From NCBI RefSeq assembly GCF_028714775.1, contig NZ_JAQTLS010000008.1, positions 62,001-126,000 of the forward strand: DNA of 64,000 bases, read 5' to 3'. Positions 49,019 to 56,909 of the stretch are shown piece after piece. Positions within the stretch are counted from its first letter, which is position 1. Every line of letters starts with the position of its first letter. Under the pieces are notes generated by a model. The model saw only the letters and a list, made by a program, of their open reading frames with translations, was not told where the DNA came from and did not search any database. The position numbers were made by a program, and so were the translations under genes. Source of the DNA: Thiothrix sp. Its GTDB lineage: Bacteria; Pseudomonadota; Gammaproteobacteria; Thiotrichales; Thiotrichaceae.

Positions 49019-51290
49019 GACCTTTCCTCCCCGCCAAGTAAAAAGCATAAACGGTTAATGTAAATGCGCCCAGAATCAGCGCCGTCCACACCAGCGATTG
49101 CACGGGATGCAGCGCGAAAGTGGCAAGTTGGTAAAACAGCACTGCCGCGCCATACCCCAAGCCCGTACTCCACGCCACGCCCAAAGCCGCCCAGCGTGCG
49201 CCGGTTTCGCGGTACATCGCGCCCGTCGCTGCCACGCAGGGGAAATACATCAGGATGAACAGCAAGTAAGCAAACGCGCCGATCTTGCCATCAAACCGTT
49301 GCTGCATGGCACTAAAAGTGGCGCTGTTGACATCTGGTTTCTTATCGACCGCGCCAAAACCCAGCGGGTCGCTCAAGCTGCCTAACTTATCGGCAAGGTT
49401 AGCCGGAATGGTAGCAAGCGCTGCCTGCAAACCCGTGCCCAAATTGAAAGTATCATCTTTTGTAGGAGCCTGCCCCGCAGGCGATCCGCCCGTTTCCATC
49501 TGCCCGTACAGCGCATCCAACGTCCCCACCACCACTTCTTTCGCCAGCAAGCCGCTGACAATGCCGACCGTGGCAGGCCAGTTTTCTTGGCGTATCCCCA
49601 TCGGGGAAAATGCCGGGGTGATGGCTTTGGCGGTGGCGCTCAGTACGGATTTTTCGGTGTTCTGGTTGCCGAAACTGCCATCCGTGCCGAGGCTGTTGGC
49701 GATATTGATCACCATCACCACCAGCACAATGATTTTGCCCGCACCGATGATGAAACCTTTCAGCTTGCCCCAGGTGTTGATCAGGATGTTGTACAAGCTA
49801 GGCACTTGGTAAGTCGGCATTTCCATCACGAAATGGTCAGCGCCGCCTTGCAGCAAGGTCTTGCGCATGATCAAGCCGGTGAGGATGGCAAACGCAATGC
49901 CCACCAGATACAGCAGGAACACAATGTTTTGCCCGCCTGTGGGGAAAAATGCCGCTGCGAACAGCGCATACACCGCCAGCCGCGCCCCGCAGGACATGAA
50001 TGGCGCCATCAGCACGGTAAGGACGCGCTCGCGGTGGCTATCCAATGTCCGCGCCGCCATGATCGCCGGGACATTACAGCCGAAACCAACAATCAGCGGT
50101 ACAAAGGCTTTGCCGGAAAGCCCCAGTTTGCGCATGAATTGATCCATCACGAACGCTGCCCGCGCCATGTAGCCGGATTCTTCCAACAAGGTCAGGAACA
50201 AATACAACGCGGCAATGATGGGGATAAAGGTCGCCACCACTTGTAAACCGCCGCCTAACCCATCCGCCAGCAATGTCACCAACCATTCCGGCGTACCGAA
50301 ACCGCCCAGCCAATGGCGCGTACCATCCACCGCCACGGTTTGCAGGGTCAGGTCGAAAAAGTCGATGAAGGCCCCGCCCAAATTGATGCTAAACAGGAAC
50401 AGCAAATACATCATCGCGAGGAAAATCGGCACGCCCGTCCAGCTTCCCAGCACCCAACGGTCTACCTTGTCGGAAAGGGTACGGCTGATCTTGCCGCGTT
50501 CGTGCACCACTTCCCGCGCAATGCGGGTGGCAAGGTCGAAACGCGCATCCGCCAGCAGGAAATCAAAGGCTTCACCGCTTTCGGTTTCGACCTGCTGGTG
50601 CAATGGGGCAACGCTGCTTTCGGTTTTGCTGGTTTGTAAGGTCAGTAAGGCTTCGCTGCGGTCACGCCCTTGGGTCTGCATGGTGTGCAGCACCTTTTCC
50701 ACGCTTGCGTGATAAGGAATGTCGAAATGGATGGCGGAAGCGCTGGGCAGGTAGTGGCAAATCGCATGGTGGACAGGGTGTAAGTCTTTGTCTTGGCGCA
50801 GTGAAACCGGGATCACCGGGCAACCCAAGCGTTCGTGCAAGGCTTGGATGTCGATTTTCATGCCGCGCCGTTCCGCCACATCCATCATGTTGAGCAGCAC
50901 GATCATGGGGACATTGAGTTCGCGCAGTTGCAGGGTCAGGTAAAGGCCGCGTTCCAGCGTGCTGGCGTCCACAATATTGAGGTATAAGTGGTCAGGATGC
51001 TCTTGCACGAAATTGCGGGCAACCCGCTCATCCGCTGAGGTATCGCTGTAATCCAAGGAATATGTGCCGGGCAGGTCAACCACATGCAAATCTTCGTTGA
51101 GCAGGCGGCATTGGCCTTCCTTGCGCTCAACCGTCACGCCGGGCCAGTTGCCAGTGCGTTGGCGTGCGCCGGTCAGCAGGTTGAACAGCGTGGTCTTGCC
51201 TGCATTGGGGTTGCCGAGCAGGGCGATTTCCCGTGCCAGCAGTGCTTTGGGGCAACGTCGGTCGTCGGTATTACAGCATTCCTTCGCCAC
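48975..51290 (-). CDS. feoB: Ferrous iron transport protein B
   Basis: 771 aa. The N-terminal G domain has LLGNPNAGKTTLFNLLTG (G1), WPGVTVERKEG (G2), DLPGTYSL (G3) and LLNMMDVAE (G4); a GDI region follows. The membrane part carries the Gate motifs (GFGCNVPAIMAART and CGARLAVYALFAAAFF). It moves Fe2+ across the inner membrane. Between the Gate regions the frame contains an extra hydrophilic stretch GGSPAGQAPTKDDTFN whose DNA is a REP-like palindrome (49461-49485). Operon order feoA-feoB-feoC. Confidence 0.96.
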   Translation of the reverse strand: MAKECCNTDDRRCPKALLAREIALLGNPNAGKTTLFNLLTGARQRTGNWPGVTVERKEGQCRLLNEDLHVVDLPGTYSLDYSDTSADERVARNFVQEHPDHLYLNIVDASTLERGLYLTLQLRELNVPMIVLLNMMDVAERRGMKIDIQALHERLGCPVIPVSLRQDKDLHPVHHAICHYLPSASAIHFDIPYHASVEKVLHTMQTQGRDRSEALLTLQTSKTESSVAPLHQQVETESGEAFDFLLADARFDLATRIAREVVHERGKISRTLSDKVDRWVLGSWTGVPIFLAMMYLLFLFSINLGGAFIDFFDLTLQTVAVDGTRHWLGGFGTPEWLVTLLADGLGGGLQVVATFIPIIAALYLFLTLLEESGYMARAAFVMDQFMRKLGLSGKAFVPLIVGFGCNVPAIMAARTLDSHRERVLTVLMAPFMSCGARLAVYALFAAAFFPTGGQNIVFLLYLVGIAFAILTGLIMRKTLLQGGADHFVMEMPTYQVPSLYNILINTWGKLKGFIIGAGKIIVLVVMVINIANSLGTDGSFGNQNTEKSVLSATAKAITPAFSPMGIRQENWPATVGIVSGLLAKEVVVGTLDALYGQMETGGSPAGQAPTKDDTFNLGTGLQAALATIPANLADKLGSLSDPLGFGAVDKKPDVNSATFSAMQQRFDGKIGAFAYLLFILMYFPCVAATGAMYRETGARWAALGVAWSTGLGYGAAVLFYQLATFALHPVQSLVWTALILGAFTLTVYAFYLAGRKGHDAGGNPRLSATTG
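49461..49485. repeat. REP-like element inside feoB
   Basis: TGTAGGAGCCTGCCCC followed by GCAGGCGAT: a GCCTGC-CCC-GCAGGC palindrome with the TGTAGGAGC head seen in dispersed REP repeats of Pseudomonas-like genomes. It is translated in frame as part of a loop (SPAGQAPT). Confidence 0.65.
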
Positions 51291-51293
51291 AAC

Positions 51294-51533
51294 TTACTCC
51301 TGTACGTGGACTACGATTTTATCGGTAATGGTATGTCCAAGGCTGATGCGGTTGTTGCCATTGCCCAGTACAATGTCGCCTTTACGGTTGCGCAAGATTT
51401 CGATCCGCGTACCCGTGCCTAGCCCCATGCCCAGCAAGCGGATGCGTGTCGGGGTGTCGGTCTGGACAGCATGGATGTGAGCAGAAGCGTGTTCCGCCAC
51501 TTGGGAGAGGGTTTGGGTATTGGCTAAGCTCAT
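51294..51533 (-). CDS. feoA: Ferrous iron transport protein A
   Basis: 79 aa, SH3-like. TPTRIRLLGMGLGTGTRIEILRNRKGDIVLGNGNNRISLGHTITDKIVV matches FeoA (R-L-x-x-LG/MG-hydrophobic-x-x-G-x-x-hydrophobic). It helps FeoB-dependent iron uptake. It precedes feoB by 3 bp, with a Fur box just upstream. Confidence 0.93.
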   Translation of the reverse strand: MSLANTQTLSQVAEHASAHIHAVQTDTPTRIRLLGMGLGTGTRIEILRNRKGDIVLGNGNNRISLGHTITDKIVVHVQE

Positions 51534-51550
51534 GCTAGGGCTACCTGTAT

Positions 51551-51569
51551 ATGAAAATGATTCTCAACT
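51551..51569. promoter_or_regulatory. Fur box upstream of feoA
   Basis: ATGAAAATGATTCTCAACT contains the AATGATTCTCA core and is a good match to the 19-bp Fur consensus GATAATGATAATCATTATC. It lies 18 bp from the feoA ATG and overlaps the -35 region of a plus-strand promoter candidate. Confidence 0.78.
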
Positions 51570-51597
51570 TTATATCACGTCATGCTAATATTCAAGA

Positions 51598-51716
51598 GTC
51601 GCTGAACATTTTCTATAAAGGAATGTCATAAACCCTGACACGCAAGTTTGACTGTTGCGTGTTGGTTGTGGACTCCTCAAATTCCTCCCCGGCAATGTAC
51701 CGGGGAGGGTATTTTT
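51598..51716 (+). ncRNA. Candidate Fur-controlled small RNA
   Basis: An extended -10 (TGCTAATAT, 51583-51591) starts a transcript of about 118 nt. It contains a first hairpin ACACGCAA...TTGCGTGT (51639-51663), a single-stranded CU-rich stretch (CTCCTCAAATTCC), and ends in the strong terminator at 51684-51716. No ATG frame with a ribosome site is seen in it. The Fur box overlaps the expected -35. This layout resembles iron-responsive sRNAs of the RyhB kind, but no sequence similarity to RyhB is claimed. Confidence 0.45.
51684..51716 (+). terminator. Strong Rho-independent terminator
   Basis: CCTCCCCGG-CAATGTA-CCGGGGAGG followed by GTATTTTT. No plus-strand protein gene precedes it, which supports a short non-coding transcript. 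Confidence 0.9.
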
Positions 51717-51741
51717 ACTCTTCACAGATATGAGGGCTGCT

Positions 51742-52317
51742 GTGAAAACAACAAATTACTTACTTGCTGCATCAATCTTGCTGCTCACCGTGGGGGGCTG
51801 TGGTCGGGTGGAAAAAGACATGCTGGCAGCACCGGACGATGACCAACTTGACCGTTACGGTCTGGATGCGGTGAAACTGGGGGACAAACGCGCGGATGCA
51901 GGTAAACAATTGGATGCGCTGCTGAGCAAACCGATGCAATGCAAACCGGGCAAAACCGGGTTGGGTGACAAGCGCAAGGCTTACATCACCGAAGATTGCA
52001 CTGCCGTGCCTGTCGACGGGCAGGTTGGCAAGCTGTGGGATGAAAAGCTCACCAGCTTTTCCGCTACCTTTGTGGAAAACCAACTGTGCCACCTGAAACT
52101 TGAGTTGCAGACTTCCGGCAATTACGAAGCCTTGTACGACAAGCACGGCAAGAAAATCATCAACCTGTTCGGCAAGCCCGATGAAACTGGCACGCAGTCG
52201 GTGAAATGGCAGCGCCAAGGCGATGAAGTTACCGTGCAAGACTTAGGCGATGGCAAGGTTGCGGTCGACATCAGCAATAAAAAGGTCATGCAGGCGCTGC
52301 ATCATAAAGGCGACTGA
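51742..52317 (+). CDS. Putative lipoprotein, hypothetical
   Basis: 191 aa from GTG at 51742 (GAGGG 5 nt upstream); an ATG four codons earlier is the alternative. The leader MKTTNYLLAASILLLTVGGC ends in a lipobox Cys. The globular part contains paired Cys (PMQCKPGKTGLGD, EDCTAVPVDG, NQLCHLKLELQ) and a fold reminiscent of small periplasmic beta proteins (NLFGKPDETGTQSVKWQRQGDEVTVQDLGDGKVAVDISNKK). No family recognised. Confidence 0.75.
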   Translation: MKTTNYLLAASILLLTVGGCGRVEKDMLAAPDDDQLDRYGLDAVKLGDKRADAGKQLDALLSKPMQCKPGKTGLGDKRKAYITEDCTAVPVDGQVGKLWDEKLTSFSATFVENQLCHLKLELQTSGNYEALYDKHGKKIINLFGKPDETGTQSVKWQRQGDEVTVQDLGDGKVAVDISNKKVMQALHHKGD

Positions 52318-52374
52318 AACCTGACGGCGGCAAGTTCTGCTATGATGCACGGGTGTTGACTACCTTGTGCATCC

Positions 52375-52911
52375 ATGTCCCGTATTATCCTTTTCAACAA
52401 GCCGTTTGATGTCCTCTGCCAGTTTACCGACGGGCAGGGCAGGCAAACTTTGGCTGATTTCGTCACCGTCCCCAACGTTTATGCAGCCGGAAGGCTCGAC
52501 CGCGACAGCGAAGGCTTACTGCTGCTCACCGATGATGGGCGCTTGCAGCATAAAATCGCCGACCCCAAACACAAAACCAGCAAAACCTATTGGGTGCAAG
52601 TGGAAGGCTCGCCAACCGAGGCCGATGTGCAGCCCTTACGTGATGGGGTAATGCTCAACGACGGCATGACCCGCCCCGCCAAAGTACAGATTATTGCCGA
52701 ACCTGCCGGATTATGGGCGCGGAACCCGCCGATCCGCGTGCGCAAAGCCATTCCCGATGCTTGGTTGGAAATTACCATCAGCGAAGGGCGCAACCGCCAA
52801 GTGCGGCGCATGACCGCTGCGGTGGGTTTCCCGACCTTGCGTCTGATCCGCTACCGCATTGGTTCGTGGACGCTGGACGGCATTGCCAGTGGCGAATGGC
52901 GCGAAGCCTGA
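52375..52911 (+). CDS. rluE: 23S rRNA pseudouridine synthase of the RluE/RsuA type
   Basis: 178 aa, the length of RluE, without an S4 domain. [14 protein letters not shown] is motif [31 protein letters not shown] carries the catalytic Asp in [43 protein letters not shown] is motif III. It would isomerise a uridine in 23S rRNA (U2457 in the E. coli enzyme). Confidence 0.94.
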   Translation: MSRIILFNKPFDVLCQFTDGQGRQTLADFVTVPNVYAAGRLDRDSEGLLLLTDDGRLQHKIADPKHKTSKTYWVQVEGSPTEADVQPLRDGVMLNDGMTRPAKVQIIAEPAGLWARNPPIRVRKAIPDAWLEITISEGRNRQVRRMTAAVGFPTLRLIRYRIGSWTLDGIASGEWREA

Positions 52912-53055
52912 CCACTTATCCCCGTAAAACCGCCAGTCATCGGCCTTCAGGTGTTGTTCAGCTATAAGCTGGGCGTATAGTCAGTTCATCGGCGTTTTAT
53001 AGCCGCCGATACCCCCTATAACCAATTGAATACTAAAAATAAATGGAGAGTCGTT

Positions 53056-53649
53056 ATGAAACTGCACGTTTTATCCGCTGCTGTATTAGGTCTGTGCCTG
53101 TGCGCCCCGGCGTTCGCGGGTGGTGATGGTGTTGCTTTGGAAGGCCAGAGCAAGCTGAACCAAGAGCTGTTGAAATACGATACCAATAAGGACGGCGTAG
53201 TCAGCCTTGAGGAAATGGCGGCGGCGCGGTCTGCTGAATTTGATGGCGCTGACATTGATAAGGATGGCTTCCTGACATGGGCGGAATACAAAGCCATGCT
53301 GGATGCCAAACGCAGTGTCCGCTTGGCGACCATGTTCAAGGTGATGGACAAGGACAACAGCGGTGGGGTGAGTTCCGATGAATTCCTCAGTGTGTTTGCC
53401 GTTGGGGAAAATGTTGCCCAAGCCGCCACGGTATTTTCTATCATGGATGGCAACAGCGATTTAAGCCTTTCCACCGATGAATTGAATGCCGCGTTGGTAG
53501 GGAATGAGCCGGTTGCCGGACAGATGTGGAAATTCGCCAGCATGGATACCATCACCCCGGATGCCAAGCTGTCAAAAGACGAATACGTTGCCAAGCCTGC
53601 CAAGTTGCCAAAACCACCGAAACTGCCTAAGCCAAAGGGCAGAAAGTAA
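53056..53649 (+). CDS. Exported four-EF-hand protein
   Basis: 197 aa from ATG at 53056 (GGAGAGTCGTT). Signal peptide MKLHVLSAAVLGLCLCAPAFAG. EF-hand loops lie at about 42-53 (DTNKDGVVSLEE), 66-77 (DIDKDGFLTWAE) and 98-109 (DKDNSGGVSSDE), with a weaker fourth at 131-142 (DGNSDLSLSTDE). The tail AKLPKPPKLPKPKGRK is basic and Pro-rich. Likely a periplasmic calcium-binding protein; role unknown. Confidence 0.88.
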   Translation: MKLHVLSAAVLGLCLCAPAFAGGDGVALEGQSKLNQELLKYDTNKDGVVSLEEMAAARSAEFDGADIDKDGFLTWAEYKAMLDAKRSVRLATMFKVMDKDNSGGVSSDEFLSVFAVGENVAQAATVFSIMDGNSDLSLSTDELNAALVGNEPVAGQMWKFASMDTITPDAKLSKDEYVAKPAKLPKPPKLPKPKGRK

Positions 53650-53670
53650 AAAGCTGCTTGGGTAAATCCC

Positions 53671-53736
53671 GTAGGGGCAACTTCCTGTGGTTGCCCTTCT
53701 GCGGCAAACAGGGCAGACACCGAGGTCTGCCCCTAC
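53671..53736. repeat. Compound repeat with GTAGGGGC ends
   Basis: Outer ends GTAGGGGCA and TGCCCCTAC enclose two hairpins: GGGGCAA-TTGCCC (53674-53697) and GGGCAGAC-GTCTGCCC (53711-53733). The ends match the palindrome at 2084-2115, suggesting one dispersed REP family. It lies between convergent genes and may terminate both. Confidence 0.65.
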
Positions 53737-53743
53737 ATCAGAT

Positions 53744-54511
53744 TTAACCCGCTTGGGTAAGGCCAAAGTGCGCCGTTAATATTTCTGCGTGTTCGTGCGG
53801 TTCAAGGGTGCGTTGGGTGGTGATGCCATCCGCGATTTGCTTGAAACTGTCGCCAAACAGGATGTTGCGCCCGTTTGCGGTGAACAGCACCACCAGCGGT
53901 TTTTGGGTAAACACCGCGTCGGGGTGGGTGGAGTTCAACCAGTTGGCAGGGGCAAAATCAATCCACTCGACCGGGCAGCGGTTAAAACCGTACTGCTTCG
54001 CCCATGCGCCATCCACTTGCGCTTTGAGGACGAAATCGCCGCCTTCTTCGTCCAGCATGAAAGTATCGCCAGCTTGCATCACGGGCGTTTCCAACACATC
54101 CACGCGCAGCGGTTCGCGGATGCCGTAACTGCCAAACCCCAAATCACACAACCATTCCGCGCCATCCAGCGTGACCAGCAAAGCCATGTGGGTTCGGGGG
54201 CGTTTCATCGGGTAAAACATCGGGCGGGCAGCAACGAATTGGTAAGGAATCCCCAATGCTTGCAACGCCATCGCAAATAAACCATTCACCTCGTAGCAAT
54301 AACCGCCGCGCTGCTGCCCAATGATTTTCGCCACAATGTCATCGGGGTTGAGCGAAATCGGCTTGCCTGCCAACACATCCAGATTTTCAAACGGCACACT
54401 GCGCAACTGGTGCTGCATCAATGCTTGCACGGTCGCAATGTCAGGGCGCAATTCGCCATCAAAACCGATGCGCTGGCAGTAATCGGTGAGGTTGAAAGTC
54501 TCGGCAATCAT
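53744..54511 (-). CDS. nat: Arylamine N-acetyltransferase
   Basis: 255 aa. Catalytic triad: Cys in RGGYCYEVNGLF, His in RTHMALLV and Asp in WLCDLGFGSYG. PFENLDVLAGKPISL is the N-terminal NAT motif. Transfers acetyl from acetyl-CoA to arylamines or hydrazines. The Met at 54511 is preferred because AAGGA lies 6 nt before it; the Met at 54517 would abut that site. Its first 24 bp and its upstream region were duplicated into the following AT-rich area. Confidence 0.95.
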   Translation of the reverse strand: MIAETFNLTDYCQRIGFDGELRPDIATVQALMQHQLRSVPFENLDVLAGKPISLNPDDIVAKIIGQQRGGYCYEVNGLFAMALQALGIPYQFVAARPMFYPMKRPRTHMALLVTLDGAEWLCDLGFGSYGIREPLRVDVLETPVMQAGDTFMLDEEGGDFVLKAQVDGAWAKQYGFNRCPVEWIDFAPANWLNSTHPDAVFTQKPLVVLFTANGRNILFGDSFKQIADGITTQRTLEPHEHAEILTAHFGLTQAG

Positions 54512-54752
54512 CGTCATTCCTTGGTTAGCTGTTCTGGCGGAAGAGTATAGGCGCTGCGGGGCGGGCGATACAGATGCAGGATACGGAAGTTTGCTTGTCG
54601 CTGTATATCTATCGGCGCTATACTTCCGGGCAAGGTTTGCTTATGCTTTGATTTTTTATCTAAATCAAAAGTCTATGGACTGACCGCAAGGCTTGCTATT
54701 ATGACAACGGGAAAACCCGTAGCGATAGTTTCCGCAGTATTAACACTGTTAG
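54488..54752 (+). repeat. Promoter-bearing repeat, copy A
   Basis: About 265 bp beginning in the nat 5' end. It contains -35 TTGTCG (54595-54600), 18 bp, -10 TATACT (54619-54624). It ends with the shared words GGCTTGCTATT and CACTGTTAG, running into the orphan gene at 54701. Copies B and C align over most of its length. Confidence 0.82.
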
Positions 54753-55165
54753 CATCGAAGATGAAAAAGTACGAAATAACATTTAGCACCTTATACCCTG
54801 AAACTCCTCTTACTTTTTGGGTTCATGTGCCAAAAGTTAAAGGTGCAGCCTTTGATGTAAATAACTATGAGCCGCCATTGTCTAGGTTAGTTGGTGGTAA
54901 AGGCTTTCCTGTGTTAAGGCTTTATTTCTTGGGTATAGAATTACGGTTCAGCTCGCTGCATGAGATTTCGCATTTTACTGATGTGTTAGATCAGAAAAAT
55001 TTACCTACCAGTATTTCGTTATCTTTAAAGAGAAATGCTGGAGTGGGTCCAAATGGTCATTGGCTTAGTAGACTTCCGGCAAAGCTAAAGCCATGGAAAC
55101 AAAGAGTAAAGCTAGTACAATTGTTAAAACTCGCAAAAGCAGATTTTGCTAGTGTTTTCCTTTAA
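54701..55165 (+). CDS. Orphan hypothetical protein A
   Basis: 154 aa from ATG at 54701; the first 17 codons lie within the repeat and a second Met at 54761 is an alternative start. The body (YEITFSTLYPETPLTFWVHVPKVKGAAFDVNNYEPPLSRLVGGKG, ELRFSSLHEISHFTDVLDQKNLPTSISL) has no recognised family. AT-rich. Driven by the promoter of repeat copy A. Confidence 0.6.
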   Translation: MTTGKPVAIVSAVLTLLASKMKKYEITFSTLYPETPLTFWVHVPKVKGAAFDVNNYEPPLSRLVGGKGFPVLRLYFLGIELRFSSLHEISHFTDVLDQKNLPTSISLSLKRNAGVGPNGHWLSRLPAKLKPWKQRVKLVQLLKLAKADFASVFL

Positions 55166-55218
55166 TATAAAAATCAATGAATTTAAGTTAATCATTAACC
55201 ATCAGGAATCGAGCGCTA

Positions 55219-55464
55219 ATGCGTAAATTTGCTGCTGTGGTCGTACTCGCGGGTGTTGGAGCTTCAGTAGCGCATATGCAGTTTTGCAAAATAGCACCTC
55301 CGAAAGCCACTCGCAAAAACTTCACCATGCCCGAAGAAACGGCGCGGGAGTTGGATTTTCTGGCAACCTTGCTCCACAAGAAGCAAAATCAGGTCATTCA
55401 TGAGTTGATTCACAATGTATCAACAGCCCAGCGTAATGATATGCGTCTTGCCAAGCTCAAGTAA
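55219..55464 (+). CDS. Chimeric small protein with ribbon-helix-helix-like C-terminus
   Basis: 81 aa. The C-terminal part KATRKNFTMPEETARELDFLATLLHKKQNQVIHELIHN is an RHH-type strand and two helices as in antitoxins. The first 15 codons (55219-55260) are nearly identical in DNA to the antisense of part of the Uma2 gene (58199-58240), so the 5' end is a recombined fragment. A start at Met20 or Met36 would exclude it. No toxin partner is recognised next to it. Confidence 0.5.
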   Translation: MRKFAAVVVLAGVGASVAHMQFCKIAPPKATRKNFTMPEETARELDFLATLLHKKQNQVIHELIHNVSTAQRNDMRLAKLK

Positions 55465-55521
55465 CTGAACGGGGCTTTTACGGGTTTGATTGGTGATGCA
55501 TAGTCGATCCCGGACATGAAA

Positions 55522-55788
55522 GAGGTTGAAAATCTTGGCAATCATTGTCATTCCTTGGTTAACTTGTTCTGGCGGAAGAGTATAGGCGCTGCGGGACGGG
55601 CGATGCATATGCAGTCTGCGGAAGTTTACTTGTCACTTTCTATCCATCGGTTGTATAATTTCATGCAAGGTTTGCTCATGCTTTGATTTTTCCACATGAA
55701 TCATAGCCTGTTGCATGATCGAAAGGCTTGCTATTGTGATAAGAGGAAAAACCTGGTGCGATAGTTTTCGTATTATTGACACTGTTAG
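55522..55788 (+). repeat. Promoter-bearing repeat, copy B
   Basis: It aligns with copy A from the nat-derived GAGGTTGAAA to CACTGTTAG. Promoter: TTGTCA (55630-55635), 18 bp, TATAAT (55654-55659). Confidence 0.82.
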
Positions 55789-55807
55789 AGTAAAAAATAG
55801 AGCAACT

Positions 55808-56626
55808 ATGCTGCCGAAATTTAAAATTAGTACTATATTAACAATTATTGCTGCTATGGCATCAGTATTTGTCATGTATCTGCAATATAGAGATGGTCAC
55901 TATTTTTATAGTAAAGATATAGAAAATACGCCCACATATACTTTTAATATTAAGACTTTTGATAAGGATAAAATACCAGAAGACATATATGATATATTAT
56001 CAAAAGACCTCATTAATAAAAAGCAAGACATTAACAATGAATTTGATGTTAAGCATGTTTCGGGTAAGTCCCTAAAAGATATAAAAATAGATATAAAATC
56101 GGAAACTGAGATAAAAGATGTGGTTATTAAAAATGGAGATATAAAAACGAAAGTTGATATTTCAAAGGATAAGAAGTCGGCACGCATTGCAAAAGATGAA
56201 TTAATCCCTGGTTCTGCGATGTCAGGAGTTGTAATAACCACAAATCTTTCTAAAGTAGAGATGCTCGTGTATTCTGATAACGCAAAATACGTAAAAATAG
56301 AAGAAAAAAGTGAACAGCCCAAAAAGATAAAAGAGGAATCTCTTATTTCTTCGGTTATGAAGTTGGTGCAAAGCATGTTTTCTATCATTTTTCTACTGGC
56401 TATCCCGTATCTTATATACAAATCTATTGATCATGAAAAATACAAGTATACTTATGACAATGTATACACATATTACTTATATCTAGGGTTGGCAATAAGT
56501 GCAAATTGGGGTTCTATTTTGGCAAATATGTTTTTTGCTCATGCGTTATATTTTCTTGGAACTCGTGAAGCATTAATTACGGCGGCGCTAGAGAAAATAA
56601 CTAATCCAGAAGTCAAGAAACTCTAA
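55808..56626 (+). CDS. Orphan membrane protein B
   Basis: 272 aa from ATG at 55808; an in-frame GTG at 55736 (in the repeat) is possible. An N-terminal membrane segment (ISTILTIIAAMASVFVMYL) is followed by about 150 charged, Lys/Asp/Ile-rich residues, then two or three hydrophobic segments near 195-255 (SIIFLLAIPYLIYKS, YYLYLGLAISANWGSILANMFFAHALYFLG). Very AT-rich. No family recognised; a membrane effector with a sensor loop is possible. Confidence 0.62.
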   Translation: MLPKFKISTILTIIAAMASVFVMYLQYRDGHYFYSKDIENTPTYTFNIKTFDKDKIPEDIYDILSKDLINKKQDINNEFDVKHVSGKSLKDIKIDIKSETEIKDVVIKNGDIKTKVDISKDKKSARIAKDELIPGSAMSGVVITTNLSKVEMLVYSDNAKYVKIEEKSEQPKKIKEESLISSVMKLVQSMFSIIFLLAIPYLIYKSIDHEKYKYTYDNVYTYYLYLGLAISANWGSILANMFFAHALYFLGTREALITAALEKITNPEVKKL

Positions 56627-56711
56627 CGATTATGCCGACGATGGACGCAATGACAGCCCGCAACTTCACCCAATTTATTCCATGCCGTGCTCGTCATGTT
56701 GACATTAATGT

Positions 56712-56888
56712 GGAAGTTTGTTTGTCGCTGTATATCTATCGGCTGTATAATTTTATGTAGGGTTTGCTCATGTATTTATTGTGTTTTGTAAATCAATTGG
56801 TTAGGTTTGACTGAACACTGAGCGGTTGGCTATTGTGAGTAAGAGGGGAGGGGCGGTTTTATAGTTTTCGTGTCGTTGATGCTGTTAG
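56712..56888 (+). repeat. Promoter-bearing repeat, copy C
   Basis: Lacks the nat-derived part but aligns with A and B from GGAAGTTTG to GCTGTTAG. Promoter: TTGTCG (56722-56727), 18 bp, TATAAT (56746-56751). Confidence 0.8.
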
Positions 56889-56909
56889 ATTTGGAGATGC
56901 ATTTTACAT

